Below, piece after piece: positions 36,806-46,535 of a DNA stretch of 64,000 nt (the stretch's first letter is position 1; each line of letters opens with the position of its first letter). The notes beneath the pieces were generated by a model. That model was not told the origin of the DNA, made no database searches, and saw only the letters and a program-made list of their open reading frames with translations. The translations under genes were made by a program, and so were the position numbers. Source of the stretch: Gallalistipes aquisgranensis (GTDB lineage: Bacteria; Bacteroidota; Bacteroidia; Bacteroidales; Rikenellaceae); assembly GCF_014982715.1 (NCBI RefSeq), contig NZ_JADCJY010000001.1, forward strand, positions 992,001 through 1,056,000. The letters are read 5' to 3'.

Positions 36806-38009
36806 TTTGAATAATATTTTTCAGGGGATTTCCACCCTGTTGCAGTCCGATCCGGCCATCATGTACGCCCGTATCGGGTTGATATTGCTCGGTATACTGT
36901 TGGTCTACCTGGGGCGCAAAGGCGTTCTCGAACCGTTGGTCATGATTCCCATGGGGTTGGGAATGGCCGCCGTGAACGCCGGAGTGCTGATTTTCCCTGG
37001 CGGAATACACGGTAATCTGTTTCTTGATCCGATGGTGACGGATACCGATCAGTTGATGAACATCCTGCAAATCGACTTCCTGCAGCCGGTCTATACGTTT
37101 ACATTCAGTAACGGACTGATTGCCTGTCTGATATTCATGGGAATCGGTACGATGCTCGACATAAACTTCTTGTTGGCCAAGCCCCTGCAGAGCATGTTTC
37201 TGGCGCTTTGCGCCGAACTGGGGACATTCGCCGTCGTACCGATCGCTTTCGCTATGGGGCTTAGCCCCAATGACAGCGCCTCGATCGCCATGGTGGGCGG
37301 AGCGGACGGTCCGATGGTGCTGTTCACGTCGCTCAATCTCTCCAAAGAGATATTCGTACCGATCACGGTCGTAGCCTATCTGTATCTCGGCCTTACGTAC
37401 GGGGGATATCCGTATCTGGTACGGGCGATGGTTCCCAAGCGCTTTCGGGCCATCAAAATGAAACCGGCGAAAAAGGCTCCCAAACAGTACAGTGCCGCGA
37501 CCAAGATATCGTTCGCTGTCGTCATGTGCGTGGTCCTTTGTCTGCTTTTTCCCGTGGCGGCCCCCCTGTTCTTTTCGCTTTTCATCGGAGTGGTTATCAA
37601 GGAGTCGGGGTTGAAGCACGTATGCGACTTTATCAGCGGCCCCATGCTGTACGGCTCGACGTTCTTTCTGGGGATTTTGCTGGGAATCCTGTGCGATGCG
37701 CACACGCTGCTCGATCCTACGGTGCTGAAACTGCTCGTATTGGGTATACTGGCTCTGCTGATTTCGGGAATAGGCGGCATACTCGGCGGCTACGCGATGT
37801 ATTTCATAAAGCGGGGCAATTTCAATCCCGTCATAGGCATCGCTGCCGTGAGTTGTGTCCCGACAACAGCCAAAGTAGCTCAGAAGATCGTCAGCAAGGA
37901 CAATCCTTCTTCGATGGTGCTGCCCGATGCGCTGGGCGCCAATATTACGGGAGTCATCACCTCCGCGATCATCGCAGGCATTTACGTAACGGTTTTCCCT
38001 CTGTTGTAA
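36792..38009 (+). CDS. oadB: Sodium-translocating decarboxylase beta subunit (OadB-like)
   Basis: This polytopic protein of 405 residues (start 36792; an upstream ATG at 36780 adds four) is the sodium channel of the oxaloacetate/methylmalonyl-CoA decarboxylase family. It shows the typical GVLEPLVMIPMGLGMAAVNAG entry, IGTMLDINFLLA, the GGADGPMVL motif and a C-terminal VVSxxP-like segment (AAVSCVPTTAKVAQK). Decarboxylation would drive sodium export. The carboxyltransferase alpha subunit is not nearby and must be encoded elsewhere. Confidence 0.93.
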   Translation: MEKFDLNNIFQGISTLLQSDPAIMYARIGLILLGILLVYLGRKGVLEPLVMIPMGLGMAAVNAGVLIFPGGIHGNLFLDPMVTDTDQLMNILQIDFLQPVYTFTFSNGLIACLIFMGIGTMLDINFLLAKPLQSMFLALCAELGTFAVVPIAFAMGLSPNDSASIAMVGGADGPMVLFTSLNLSKEIFVPITVVAYLYLGLTYGGYPYLVRAMVPKRFRAIKMKPAKKAPKQYSAATKISFAVVMCVVLCLLFPVAAPLFFSLFIGVVIKESGLKHVCDFISGPMLYGSTFFLGILLGILCDAHTLLDPTVLKLLVLGILALLISGIGGILGGYAMYFIKRGNFNPVIGIAAVSCVPTTAKVAQKIVSKDNPSSMVLPDALGANITGVITSAIIAGIYVTVFPLL

Positions 38010-38020
38010 AAAATTGAGCC

Positions 38021-38722
38021 ATGGAATTTCTCTGGGACTTCATCCTGCATATCGACCAGTACATGATCGACATCGTGCGCGATTATCACGCATGGACCTA
38101 TGCCATTCTGTTCGCCGTCATCTTTTGCGAAACGGGACTGGTCGTAACACCGTTTCTTCCCGGAGATTCGTTGCTTTTTGTTGCCGGGGCGGTCTCGGCA
38201 TTGCCCGGGATGCCCGTAAACGTGCACTTTCTGGCCTTGTTGCTGTTCGCTGCGGCCGTAGCCGGGGATTCCTGCAACTACATGATCGGGCACTTTTTCG
38301 GACGCAAATTGTTCGGCAACCCCGATTCTAGGATTTTCAAACAGCGTTATCTCGACAAAACGCATGATTTTTACCGGAAATACGGAGGTAAAACCATTAT
38401 CCTCGCCCGGTTCGTGCCTGTAATCCGCACCTTCGCCCCTTTCGTGGCCGGAATGGGAAAGATGCATTATGCCTACTTCATGTCGTACAATGTGATCGGA
38501 GGTGCCGCGTGGATCGCGTTGTTCTGTTACGCAGGGTACTTGTTCGGCGATCTGCCGTTCGTACAGGAGAACCTAAAAATGCTGATCGTTGCGATCGTTT
38601 TCATTTCGATTCTGCCGGCTGTCGTCGAAATCGTACGGGAGAAGCTGAAATTGAGGAAAGAGGTTCGGCCTGCCGTAAACGGAACGGAGGAGGCAAAAGA
38701 TAAATACCACGACAGGAAATAG
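38021..38722 (+). CDS. DedA-family membrane protein
   Basis: This 233-residue protein has several membrane helices and the family signatures [19 protein letters not shown] and [19 protein letters not shown] with its conserved Glu/Arg residues. DedA proteins are linked to undecaprenyl-phosphate or phospholipid flipping and membrane potential. It begins 11 bases after the OadB gene, so they may share a transcript. Confidence 0.93.
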   Translation: MEFLWDFILHIDQYMIDIVRDYHAWTYAILFAVIFCETGLVVTPFLPGDSLLFVAGAVSALPGMPVNVHFLALLLFAAAVAGDSCNYMIGHFFGRKLFGNPDSRIFKQRYLDKTHDFYRKYGGKTIILARFVPVIRTFAPFVAGMGKMHYAYFMSYNVIGGAAWIALFCYAGYLFGDLPFVQENLKMLIVAIVFISILPAVVEIVREKLKLRKEVRPAVNGTEEAKDKYHDRK

Positions 38723-38750
38723 CATTTCTGTATCACCACAACCGGATTAT

Positions 38751-39131
38751 ATGAAAAGGGCTGTTCTTTCGGGTATATGGGTGCTTGCGATAATGGTCGT
38801 TGTCGCAGCGGGACACTCCGTCCCCCGACATCATACGGACGGTTATCAAAAGACGTCGGTCATGTTGTCCGAAAAGGATGACATCCAAACTATTTCCAAT
38901 GCCCGTATCATTCACAACGACGACGGCGAACTGGCATCTGCCAGCTGTCTGCGTATCGCCGATCATCGGGATAACAGCACCACATCGAAGAATGCTGCGG
39001 CCGATCCGTTTGTCCTGACGGAATTTTTCAGACAGCATCGGTTCCTGAGCGAAATGATCCGGTGCTGTATTTCCATGCACGATCGGCACACACCTTCCCG
39101 CCTTCATCTGTATTCACGTCTAAACATTTGA
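38751..39131 (+). CDS. Small exported protein of unknown function (tentative)
   Basis: A 126-residue frame starts with a signal-peptide-like segment (MKRAVLSGIWVLAIMVVVAAGHS) 28 bases after the DedA gene. The remainder is His/Arg-rich with no family I recognise. No TAnnTTTG box was seen. Another frame overlaps its end, so coding status is uncertain. Confidence 0.4.
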   Translation: MKRAVLSGIWVLAIMVVVAAGHSVPRHHTDGYQKTSVMLSEKDDIQTISNARIIHNDDGELASASCLRIADHRDNSTTSKNAAADPFVLTEFFRQHRFLSEMIRCCISMHDRHTPSRLHLYSRLNI

Positions 39132-39388
39132 CCGAAACGGCATTCCGTTTCCGGCCGGACCCGTTTTCCCGACAATCTCGTCATTTTCTGCCGGGTACGT
39201 TTTCGAACGTACTGTCAGATCGTTCCGTAACTGTTCCGTCTCAGTATGGCGAGGCAGCGTGCGACATACATGCAGGGACAAATATGTCCGTGCAGGATAA
39301 ATGTGTATGGGAAACGGTACGGAAGCGGACCGTGTTAGAAAATATCCTGACCCGATTTCACTTTTAACCTTCAAAAACAAACTTTATT

Positions 39389-40207
39389 ATGAAAACGATC
39401 AAATCTGAGAAAGTAGCCGCAACGGCTCAACCCAAACACCGTAAAGGTATCTCTGCGGCACTCGTCATCGCCGTATGCGCCGTCGTCGCCTTCGTATTCT
39501 TCTACTACGTTTGCGGGAATCCCTCAAACTTCGATGCCAAAGGGCATCCGATCGACAACAACATATTCGGGACTCTTTATCAGGGCGGTTTCGTGATTCC
39601 GATCGTGATGACACTTCTTTTGACCGTGCTTTCGCTCGGCGTCGAACGGATCATCGCTTTGAGCAAAGCGAACGGAAAAGGTAAAATCGTCAATTTCGTC
39701 GCCCAGGCCAAATCGCTCCTCCAGAACGGTGATTTGGACGCAACTGAAGAACTCTGCGACAAACAGCGGGGATCGGTCGCCAATATTCTCAAGGCCGCAC
39801 TGGTCCGTTACCGTGACGTGGAGAACCGGAGCGATCTTACCAGCGACGAAAAGGCCGGCATCGTGGAGAAGGAAGTGGCCGATGCCACGGCCCTCGAACT
39901 TCCCTACATGCAGCAGAACCTGAACGTCATTGCTACGATCTCTTCACTGGGTACACTCTTCGGACTGTTGGGAACGGTACTCGGCATGATTCGTTCTTTC
40001 GGGGCAATGGCCAATGAAGGAGCCCCTGACTCGATCGCTCTTTCCCTTGGTATTTCGGAGGCCCTGATGAATACGGCCATGGGAATCATGACGGGAGCGC
40101 TCGCCATCATCGTTTATAACTATTTCTCCTCGAAAGTCGAAAACATCACGAATGCCGTGGACGAAGTGGGATTTGCCATCGGTCAGACATTCAAGGAGAA
40201 GAAATAG
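39389..40207 (+). CDS. exbB: ExbB/TolQ-type proton channel protein
   Basis: This 272-residue MotA/TolQ/ExbB protein has a short cytoplasmic lead and about three to four membrane helices (about 24-44, 60-80, 170-195, 210-235). The conserved pore region (IATISSLGTLFGLLGTVLGMIRSF) is near 180-203. With ExbD it uses proton motive force to energise TonB. It heads an operon of ExbD, ExbD and TonB, with gaps of 20-31 bases. Confidence 0.93.
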   Translation: MKTIKSEKVAATAQPKHRKGISAALVIAVCAVVAFVFFYYVCGNPSNFDAKGHPIDNNIFGTLYQGGFVIPIVMTLLLTVLSLGVERIIALSKANGKGKIVNFVAQAKSLLQNGDLDATEELCDKQRGSVANILKAALVRYRDVENRSDLTSDEKAGIVEKEVADATALELPYMQQNLNVIATISSLGTLFGLLGTVLGMIRSFGAMANEGAPDSIALSLGISEALMNTAMGIMTGALAIIVYNYFSSKVENITNAVDEVGFAIGQTFKEKK

Positions 40208-40235
40208 GAACCCGCAATCCTAATAATCAAATTAT

Positions 40236-40850
40236 ATGGCAAAGGTAAAACCCGGCAAGAAAGATACGTTCATCGACATGACCGCGATGAGCGACGTCAC
40301 CGTGCTCTTGCTTACTTTTTTCATGTTGACGGCCAATTTCATTCCGCTCGAACCCGTGCAGGTAGTCACTCCGGCATCCGTGATAGAGACCAAGGTGCCC
40401 GATTACAACTATGTGACGATATTGGTCGATCCGCAGGGCGAAATTTTCCTGAATCTGGACCGTCCCTCGGATAAGACGGAAACGCTGGAAAAAATGGGAG
40501 AACTTTTCAATATCGAATTTTCGGAGCGGGAGAAGGCTAATTTTGCCGAACCCACCACGTTCGCCAGCGTTCCCATGGGTGCGATGAAGCAGTATCTGCA
40601 ATTGGACATGGACGGACAGAAAGAGTTTATGAAACAGTTCGGGGGCATTCCGGCCGACAGTGCGAACAATCAGTTGGCCATGTGGCTGAAAACGGCGAAG
40701 AGCGTGAACAAGGATCTGACGATCTCCGTCAAGGCTGACGAGACTACGCCCTACCCCCTGATCAGAAACGTGACGTCCACGCTTCAGGATATCAAGGAAA
40801 ACCGTTTCAGTCTGGTGACGCAACTGCGCGGTATGCCGGAAGGACTTTAA
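40236..40850 (+). CDS. exbD: ExbD/TolR biopolymer transport protein (first copy)
   Basis: This 204-residue protein has one membrane helix (VTVLLLTFFMLTANFIPL, about 21-38) preceded by the pore-lining Asp20 conserved in ExbD. The periplasmic domain is longer than the 140-residue E. coli ExbD, which is common in Bacteroidetes. The next gene is a second ExbD. Confidence 0.92.
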   Translation: MAKVKPGKKDTFIDMTAMSDVTVLLLTFFMLTANFIPLEPVQVVTPASVIETKVPDYNYVTILVDPQGEIFLNLDRPSDKTETLEKMGELFNIEFSEREKANFAEPTTFASVPMGAMKQYLQLDMDGQKEFMKQFGGIPADSANNQLAMWLKTAKSVNKDLTISVKADETTPYPLIRNVTSTLQDIKENRFSLVTQLRGMPEGL

Positions 40851-40869
40851 CAATCAAATCGAATGCATT

Positions 40870-41535
40870 ATGGCTGAAATTAATACGGACACAGGCGGTA
40901 CCAAGAAGGGGAAACCGAAGAAAATCCGGCTGAGGGTGGATTTTACGCCGATGGTCGATATGAACATGCTGCTGCTGACATTTTTCATGTTCTGCACCTC
41001 CCTGTCCAGGCCCCAGGTCATGGAATTGGTGCTGCCGACCAAGGAGGATCAGGTGCTGACTGAAGAGGAGAAGAACAAAGTGAAAGATTCCAAGGCCATT
41101 ACACTGATTCTCGGCAAGGACGACAAGGTATATTACTATTTCGGCAAGATAGACGAAGCCAAATATGCCGATTACACCTCCCTGCACGAGACGGACTATT
41201 CTCCGAACGGAATACGTGCCATTCTGTTGGAACGCAATGCCGATGCCGTACGGCGGATCACCGATCTCAAACGGAAGAAACTCGCGCAGGAGATTAGCGA
41301 AGAGGAGTTCAAGAGCGAATCCGCCCGAATCAAGAGCAATCCCGACGGGCAGGTGGTCGTCATCAAACCGACGGACGATTCCTCGTACCGCAACATGGTG
41401 GATGTCCTGGATGAAATGCAGATATGCAGCATCGGCAAATACGCGCTGGTGGAGATGACCGACGGCGACCACTATCTGCTCCGGAATTATCTGACGCAGG
41501 GCGGTTATGCCGCCACAGGTGAACTTCCCCAATAA
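40870..41535 (+). CDS. exbD: ExbD/TolR biopolymer transport protein (second copy)
   Basis: This 221-residue protein has the same architecture as the preceding ExbD: a basic N-terminus, Asp30, a helix at about 31-48 (MNMLLLTFFMFCTS) and an extended periplasmic domain. Bacteroidetes often encode two distinct ExbD proteins beside one ExbB, perhaps forming a hetero-oligomer. Confidence 0.92.
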   Translation: MAEINTDTGGTKKGKPKKIRLRVDFTPMVDMNMLLLTFFMFCTSLSRPQVMELVLPTKEDQVLTEEEKNKVKDSKAITLILGKDDKVYYYFGKIDEAKYADYTSLHETDYSPNGIRAILLERNADAVRRITDLKRKKLAQEISEEEFKSESARIKSNPDGQVVVIKPTDDSSYRNMVDVLDEMQICSIGKYALVEMTDGDHYLLRNYLTQGGYAATGELPQ

Positions 41536-41566
41536 CAATCCGTCTCATTTCCAATGAAAGAAGATC

Positions 41567-42400
41567 ATGAATGATGTAAAACTGAACTCCCCCGAATGGA
41601 TCGAACTGATTTTCGAGGGAAAGAACAAAGAGTACGGAGCCTACTATCTGCGCAACACTTCGGCCAGAAGGTATATCGCCGGCATACTGGCCGTTCTGGT
41701 ATTCGTAATCATCGTGTCGCTTTTGCCGGCACTGATCGAAAAGGTGAAGTCGTCTGTCGACAGGAACCTGGGCAATATCAGTACGACGGTGGAGCTGACG
41801 AATATCAAGAGTATCGAAGAGCAGGTCCAGGAAGAGAACATCATCCGGGAAACGGAGCCTGTCGCACCGCCCCCCGTTCTGAAGTCCACGATAAAGTTCA
41901 CCCCGCCGGTCATTACCGAAGACGAAAATGTCAGGGACGACGAGCAGATGATCTCGCAGGAAGAGCTCAATGAAAGCAAGGTGCAGATCTCGATCGCCAC
42001 TGTGGAAGGGGTCGACGATCCCGATGCGGTGGACATAGCCGAGCTCAAGGAACACAAGGTCATCGTAGCCGCGAAGGAGGAGGAAGTGTTCGTAAGCGTG
42101 GAACAGATGCCGCAGTTCCCCGGAGGGGAGAGGGCCCTGCTCGAATATCTGGGAAAAAGTATCCGCTATCCCGTTGCGGCCATGGAAAACGGAGTCGAAG
42201 GGAAAGTCATTCTCCGGTTCGTGGTCAACACGGACGGGACGATCGGCGATATCACCGTCCTGCAGGGGGCGGACAGTTCGTTGAATGAAGAGGCGGTCCG
42301 GGTCGTTTCCGAAATGCCGCAATGGAGTCCCGGACGCCAGAACGGACGGCCTGTGAGAGTGTATTACACGGTCCCGGTTCATTTCAAAATCAATTATTGA
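41567..42400 (+). CDS. tonB: TonB energy-transducing protein
   Basis: This 277-residue protein has an N-terminal cytoplasmic lead (ELIFEGKNKEYGAYYLR), one membrane helix (about 35-55) and a Glu/Pro-rich linker. The C-terminal TonB domain (about 180-277) contains RYPVAAMENGVEGKVILRFVV and MPQWSPGRQNGRPVRVYYTVPV. It would carry ExbB/D energy to outer-membrane receptors such as those common in this phylum. Confidence 0.93.
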   Translation: MNDVKLNSPEWIELIFEGKNKEYGAYYLRNTSARRYIAGILAVLVFVIIVSLLPALIEKVKSSVDRNLGNISTTVELTNIKSIEEQVQEENIIRETEPVAPPPVLKSTIKFTPPVITEDENVRDDEQMISQEELNESKVQISIATVEGVDDPDAVDIAELKEHKVIVAAKEEEVFVSVEQMPQFPGGERALLEYLGKSIRYPVAAMENGVEGKVILRFVVNTDGTIGDITVLQGADSSLNEEAVRVVSEMPQWSPGRQNGRPVRVYYTVPVHFKINY

Positions 42401-42407
42401 CAGAATC

Positions 42408-42644
42408 ATGTTCACGAACCGAAAAATACCGTTCCGTACGGTCTGGGGAGTACTGATGACCTTCGTGTATCTGGGGCTCGCTTACGCTACCGTATTTACG
42501 CCCTTGCTGATCCGCTACAATGCGTACAACGATCCCCGGCATGACGACAACGTGATGCTTCGCACGATTCTGGGTATCGTCTTTTTCGTCTATGCCGTCG
42601 TACGGGGATACAATGTCTGGCAAAAAACGAACAGAAAGGATTGA
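42408..42644 (+). CDS. Small two-helix membrane protein
   Basis: The protein has 78 residues and two hydrophobic helices (about 13-31 and 50-66). It sits 8 bases after tonB and ends at the PstS-like gene. I do not recognise a family; membership in the Ton operon suggests an accessory role. Confidence 0.7.
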   Translation: MFTNRKIPFRTVWGVLMTFVYLGLAYATVFTPLLIRYNAYNDPRHDDNVMLRTILGIVFFVYAVVRGYNVWQKTNRKD

Positions 42645-42649
42645 CAACT

Positions 42650-43603
42650 ATGGACCGGAAGATGAAAATGATTCTGTGTTGCCTGTGCGTGATTCTGATC
42701 GGCGGCGGTTGCCGCCAGAAAAGAATAACCCGGACAGACACGACTACCAGTGGGATCGCGGCCATCGTGAGCGACGATTGTTTCGGCAACATCACGCAGG
42801 AGGAGATAGACGTATTCGAGGCATTGAACTTCGATGCTTCCATCCTTCCCCTGTATACGGACGAGGCCCGTGCCGTGAAGTTGCTGATAGAAGACAGCAT
42901 TCGTTTTGCCATTCTGGCCCGAGACCTGACCGAACACGAGAAAGAGATCATTCACGCCGGAAACAGAGAGTTGGTACCCCGTTCCCAAAAGATCGCCATA
43001 GATGGTATCGCACTGATTGTAAACCGGAACAATCCGCTGTCGCGTATGAGTGTCGTTTCGCTGCGGAAGGTCATGACGGGCGACGCGAAAAACTGGAACG
43101 ACCTCGACCCTTCATTGCCTCACCGGCGTATCGCGGTCGTATTCGACAGTCCGAATTCCAGCATGGCCCGGTTCGTCCGGGATTCCGTTTGCGGGGGAAT
43201 ACCTCTGTCCGGGGATATCCGTGCCCTTGAGGATAACCGGGCAGTATTGGACTATGTTTCCGCGCACTCCGATGCGTTGGGTGTGCTGGGGGTAAACTGG
43301 ATCAGTAATCCGAACGATTCGACGCAGGTAACGTTCAACCGGACGATCAAGGTGTTGTCCGTCAGCCGCACCCATCCGGCATCGGCCGACAACAGCTACC
43401 TGCCGGTACCGGCCTACCTGTATCTTAGGTACTATCCGCTGACCCGTGACGTGTATGCCGTACTCACTGATCTGAAAGGCACGCTCCCGGCCGGTTTCAC
43501 CCATTTCATCGCCGGAGACCGAGGACAACGGATCATTCTCAAGTCGGGTCTCGTTCCTGCCACGCGTCCCGTACGGACCGTAGAGATAAAAGAGACTTTC
43601 TAA
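42650..43603 (+). CDS. PstS-like substrate-binding lipoprotein
   Basis: The start ATG 42650 was preferred to TTG 42641. A lipobox (ILIGGGC) gives Cys21 as the lipid-modified residue. The mature 297-residue protein has the PBP-like/PstS fold: RFAILARDLT, IAIDGIALIVNRNNPLSRM, the VMTGDAKNWND segment and FDSPNSSMARFVRD. Similar lipoproteins lie in TonB operons of other Bacteroidetes. No PstABC channel genes are nearby, so it may act in sensing or in Ton function rather than phosphate import. Confidence 0.85.
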   Translation: MDRKMKMILCCLCVILIGGGCRQKRITRTDTTTSGIAAIVSDDCFGNITQEEIDVFEALNFDASILPLYTDEARAVKLLIEDSIRFAILARDLTEHEKEIIHAGNRELVPRSQKIAIDGIALIVNRNNPLSRMSVVSLRKVMTGDAKNWNDLDPSLPHRRIAVVFDSPNSSMARFVRDSVCGGIPLSGDIRALEDNRAVLDYVSAHSDALGVLGVNWISNPNDSTQVTFNRTIKVLSVSRTHPASADNSYLPVPAYLYLRYYPLTRDVYAVLTDLKGTLPAGFTHFIAGDRGQRIILKSGLVPATRPVRTVEIKETF

Positions 43604-43619
43604 ATTTAAAATTCGAACC

Positions 43620-45263
43620 ATGAAAAGAATTCTTTTTATTGTAATCGCTCTCTTTTCTGTGCTGCACATCGCGGCACAGGATATGGGGGCGGATTATTTT
43701 GCCGTCGGAGAGTTCGATGCGGCCCGCAAAATCTTCGAAAGCCGAAACGACAATCCGGCCGAGACGAACTACTATCTCGGGGAGATCGCACGCTTGCAGG
43801 GCGATCCTGCCGGTGCGAAAAACTATTATGCGAGAGGGAAAGCCGCAGACCCTCAGTATCCGCTGAACGAAATCGGACTGTTACGGCTATCGTTTTCCTG
43901 CGACAAGGAGGCAGCTGCCGATGCGTTGAACGACCTTGTCAAAGCCAAACAGAACAAGAAAAACCCGCTCGTTCTCACCGTTGCGGCAACCGTGTTTTAC
44001 GATAATGGAATGCCGTCCGAAGGCGATGAGATGCTGGAACGGGCCGAGACGGCTGACAGGAATTCCGTTTTGCCCCACATGGTGCGCGGGGACCGTTTCT
44101 TTCGGGAAAACGATCCGGGGGCTGCTGCCGGACAGTACGAGCAGGCCCTGATGAAAAATCCGGATTATCCGGTTACGTATATCCGGATTGCGCAGATATA
44201 CATGCGGAACAATCCCGAAATCGCCATCGAAAGGCTGAAAGAGCTGGAAACCAGGCATCCGGATTATCCGCTGACGCAAAAGTATCTCGCAAAAAGCTAC
44301 TTCCGGACCGGGCAGTACAAACAGGCCATTGCGTTGTATGAGAAAATGTTCACCGTACCCGGACAGGAAACCGATCTGGATGCAGTCACCGGTTATGCCG
44401 CCTCCCTTTTTTTCACAGAGGCGTACGACCGGGCGGCCGCACTGATACAACAAGGGCTGTCGATCTCTCCGGACGATTTCGTTCTGAACCGGTTGCGTAT
44501 GTACTGCGACCTGGCGCAGAAAAAGTATTCCGACGGATTGAGCGCCGCCAGCCGGTTCTTCGCTCTTCCCCGGGGGGACAACGAATATATAGCACGGGAT
44601 TACATCACATACGGAGACCTGTTGTTCAATAGCGGCCGTCCGGACGAGGCCGTTCTCCAATATGACATGGCCCTCAAACTGCCTGGCGTCGCACCCGAGA
44701 CGATCCGTCAGATCGCGGAAAATCTTTTCCGAAAAGCTCCCGGAAAAGCGGCCGGATATTATCGCAAATACATTGATGCCATAGGGGAAGCTGCTCAGGC
44801 TACCGATTATTACACATTGGGGCAGACTCTTTACCGGGAAGCGGTCGCTCTTTCGCAAGACACGGTAAGTAACGATGCGCCGGAGCGCCTCACCCAATGT
44901 CTCAATCAGGCGGACAGCGCCTTTACGGTAGTCTGCGATCGCATCCCCGAAAGCCATCTGGGTCCTGTCTTCCGTGCCCGCGTGAATTCTCTCCGTGATC
45001 CGGAAGCTACGGCCGGTCTGGCCAAGCCCTTCTACGAAACCGTTCTCAAGATTATACTCGGCAAAGAAAACCCGACGAAAAACCGGCGGGAACTGGTCGA
45101 AGCCTATCGTTATCTGGGTTATTACCATTACGTGCAGTACGAAGCGGAAAAGCGGCCGGAAGAGAAGACCCTGGCTGTGGATTATTGCCATAAAATACTG
45201 GAACTCGATCCGGCCAACGATGTTGCGACGCAATTGCTCGCTGCATTGGATGAACAATCGTAG
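43620..45263 (+). CDS. Exported tetratricopeptide-repeat protein
   Basis: This 547-residue protein has a signal peptide (MKRILFIVIALFSVLHIAAQ) followed by repeated 34-residue TPR helix pairs (for example DAARKIFESRNDNPAETNYYLGE, split; and the KYLAKSYFRTGQYKQAIALYEK region near 220). TPR proteins build assemblies. It is the last gene of the Ton operon, before a 20-bp terminator, and could scaffold the periplasmic complex. Confidence 0.88.
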   Translation: MKRILFIVIALFSVLHIAAQDMGADYFAVGEFDAARKIFESRNDNPAETNYYLGEIARLQGDPAGAKNYYARGKAADPQYPLNEIGLLRLSFSCDKEAAADALNDLVKAKQNKKNPLVLTVAATVFYDNGMPSEGDEMLERAETADRNSVLPHMVRGDRFFRENDPGAAAGQYEQALMKNPDYPVTYIRIAQIYMRNNPEIAIERLKELETRHPDYPLTQKYLAKSYFRTGQYKQAIALYEKMFTVPGQETDLDAVTGYAASLFFTEAYDRAAALIQQGLSISPDDFVLNRLRMYCDLAQKKYSDGLSAASRFFALPRGDNEYIARDYITYGDLLFNSGRPDEAVLQYDMALKLPGVAPETIRQIAENLFRKAPGKAAGYYRKYIDAIGEAAQATDYYTLGQTLYREAVALSQDTVSNDAPERLTQCLNQADSAFTVVCDRIPESHLGPVFRARVNSLRDPEATAGLAKPFYETVLKIILGKENPTKNRRELVEAYRYLGYYHYVQYEAEKRPEEKTLAVDYCHKILELDPANDVATQLLAALDEQS

Positions 45264-45280
45264 TCAATTCCTGTATTTCA

Positions 45281-45326
45281 AAAAGAGAGGCGGCAGAACG
45301 ATTTCGTTCTGCCGCCTCTCTTTTTT
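45281..45326. terminator. Bidirectional terminator, 20-bp stem
   Basis: Bases 45281-45300 pair with 45305-45324 around a 4-base loop, then T run. It separates the Ton operon from the convergent exporter operon. Confidence 0.92.
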
Positions 45327-45340
45327 ACAGTAAACCGGAA

Positions 45341-46534
45341 TCACTCTTTTTCGGTCTTGTCCATTACTTTGCGGATACCGATACAGGCCAGTATCAGATA
45401 TATTCCGGCCAGTATCCAGAGCGTGCCGTATTGAGCCATTACGTCGGAGAGGGAAGCCCCCATCGTCTGTATCCGCAGGAATCCCTCTACGCCGCTGCTG
45501 CTGGGAAAAATCTTTCCGAACTCATACAGCCAGTGGGGAATAGTCTCTTTCGGCACGGAGGCACCGCTTATCATCAGCATCGGAATCGAGCTCCACAGCA
45601 TGAACAACAGGGAATTTTCCCGATAACGAAACAGGGTGGAGATCGCTATTCCCAGGAAAATGCAGGCCAGCATATAGGGAACGAGAAAGCCGACGATATT
45701 CAGGAACGTACCGTTCATCGGATAGTGGAACCATCGGTAATGGACCACCAGAATGTAGGAAAGCGTGACAGCATAGATCGACAGGTAAGCCACTGTCTTG
45801 CCCAGCACTACGGGCAGTGTCGAAAGCCGCCTCTCGCCCGGTATGCACAGTCTTTTGTAGACTCCGAACTCCCTCCAAGTTCCCCCGATCATTCCGATAC
45901 CGATCAGCAGCGTCTGCTGGATGATAATGATGATGATGGCGGGCATGACGAATGAACCGTACCCCCCGTAGGGATTGAACAGGTTCGTAACTCCGTAGGC
46001 AACGGGATTTATCGTGGCTTCCGCCTGCGGAATGGTTGCGCCGGAGGCGAGTAGCCGGACGAATTCCACCTCGCCCCCTACTCCGGTTACCCCGCTCACC
46101 ACATCGGCGAAAACCTGCCGGTACATCAGAAAATAACTGGCGTCGACATAAACCCCGACGATGGCTTTTTCGCCCCGCATCAATTTCTTTTCGTAATCGT
46201 GCGGAATATAGACGATTCCATGTACCTTGCGATCGAAGAAGAGGCGTTTGGCCTCCTCCATGGACGGAGGCGTGTAGGAGACGAAGATATTGGGCTCGGC
46301 ATCGAACGTTTCGATCAGTTTACGGCTCGAAGAGGTCTGGCTGTGGTCGATCACCGCTACGGGAATGTTGCGGACCACCTGGTTCTTGTAGGCCAGTGCA
46401 TATACTGTGGTGTAGATGAGTATGGCGAAAATCAGGATCAGCATGACTCCCGCGTCGTGGAAAATATGGCTGTACTCGGTGCGCAGCACCGAACGGAATT
46501 CCTTCCATTTTACGCCGAATCGTTGTGTCTTCAT
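45341..46534 (-). CDS. ABC-2 family transporter permease
   Basis: This 397-residue inner-membrane protein has one N-terminal helix (about 28-48), a large periplasmic domain (about 55-175, VAVIDHSQTSSSRKLIETF), then five or six helices at the C-terminal half. This is the YhhJ/YbhR layout. It starts 1 base after the stop of the previous permease gene, indicating a paired permease unit. Confidence 0.9.
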   Translation of the reverse strand: MKTQRFGVKWKEFRSVLRTEYSHIFHDAGVMLILIFAILIYTTVYALAYKNQVVRNIPVAVIDHSQTSSSRKLIETFDAEPNIFVSYTPPSMEEAKRLFFDRKVHGIVYIPHDYEKKLMRGEKAIVGVYVDASYFLMYRQVFADVVSGVTGVGGEVEFVRLLASGATIPQAEATINPVAYGVTNLFNPYGGYGSFVMPAIIIIIIQQTLLIGIGMIGGTWREFGVYKRLCIPGERRLSTLPVVLGKTVAYLSIYAVTLSYILVVHYRWFHYPMNGTFLNIVGFLVPYMLACIFLGIAISTLFRYRENSLLFMLWSSIPMLMISGASVPKETIPHWLYEFGKIFPSSSGVEGFLRIQTMGASLSDVMAQYGTLWILAGIYLILACIGIRKVMDKTEKE

Positions 46535-46535
46535 C

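Noticed and set aside
39062-39367. Frame of 101 residues before exbB overlapping the small exported protein
   Set aside because: GTG start inside another frame, no signal peptide, no promoter and no family pattern.
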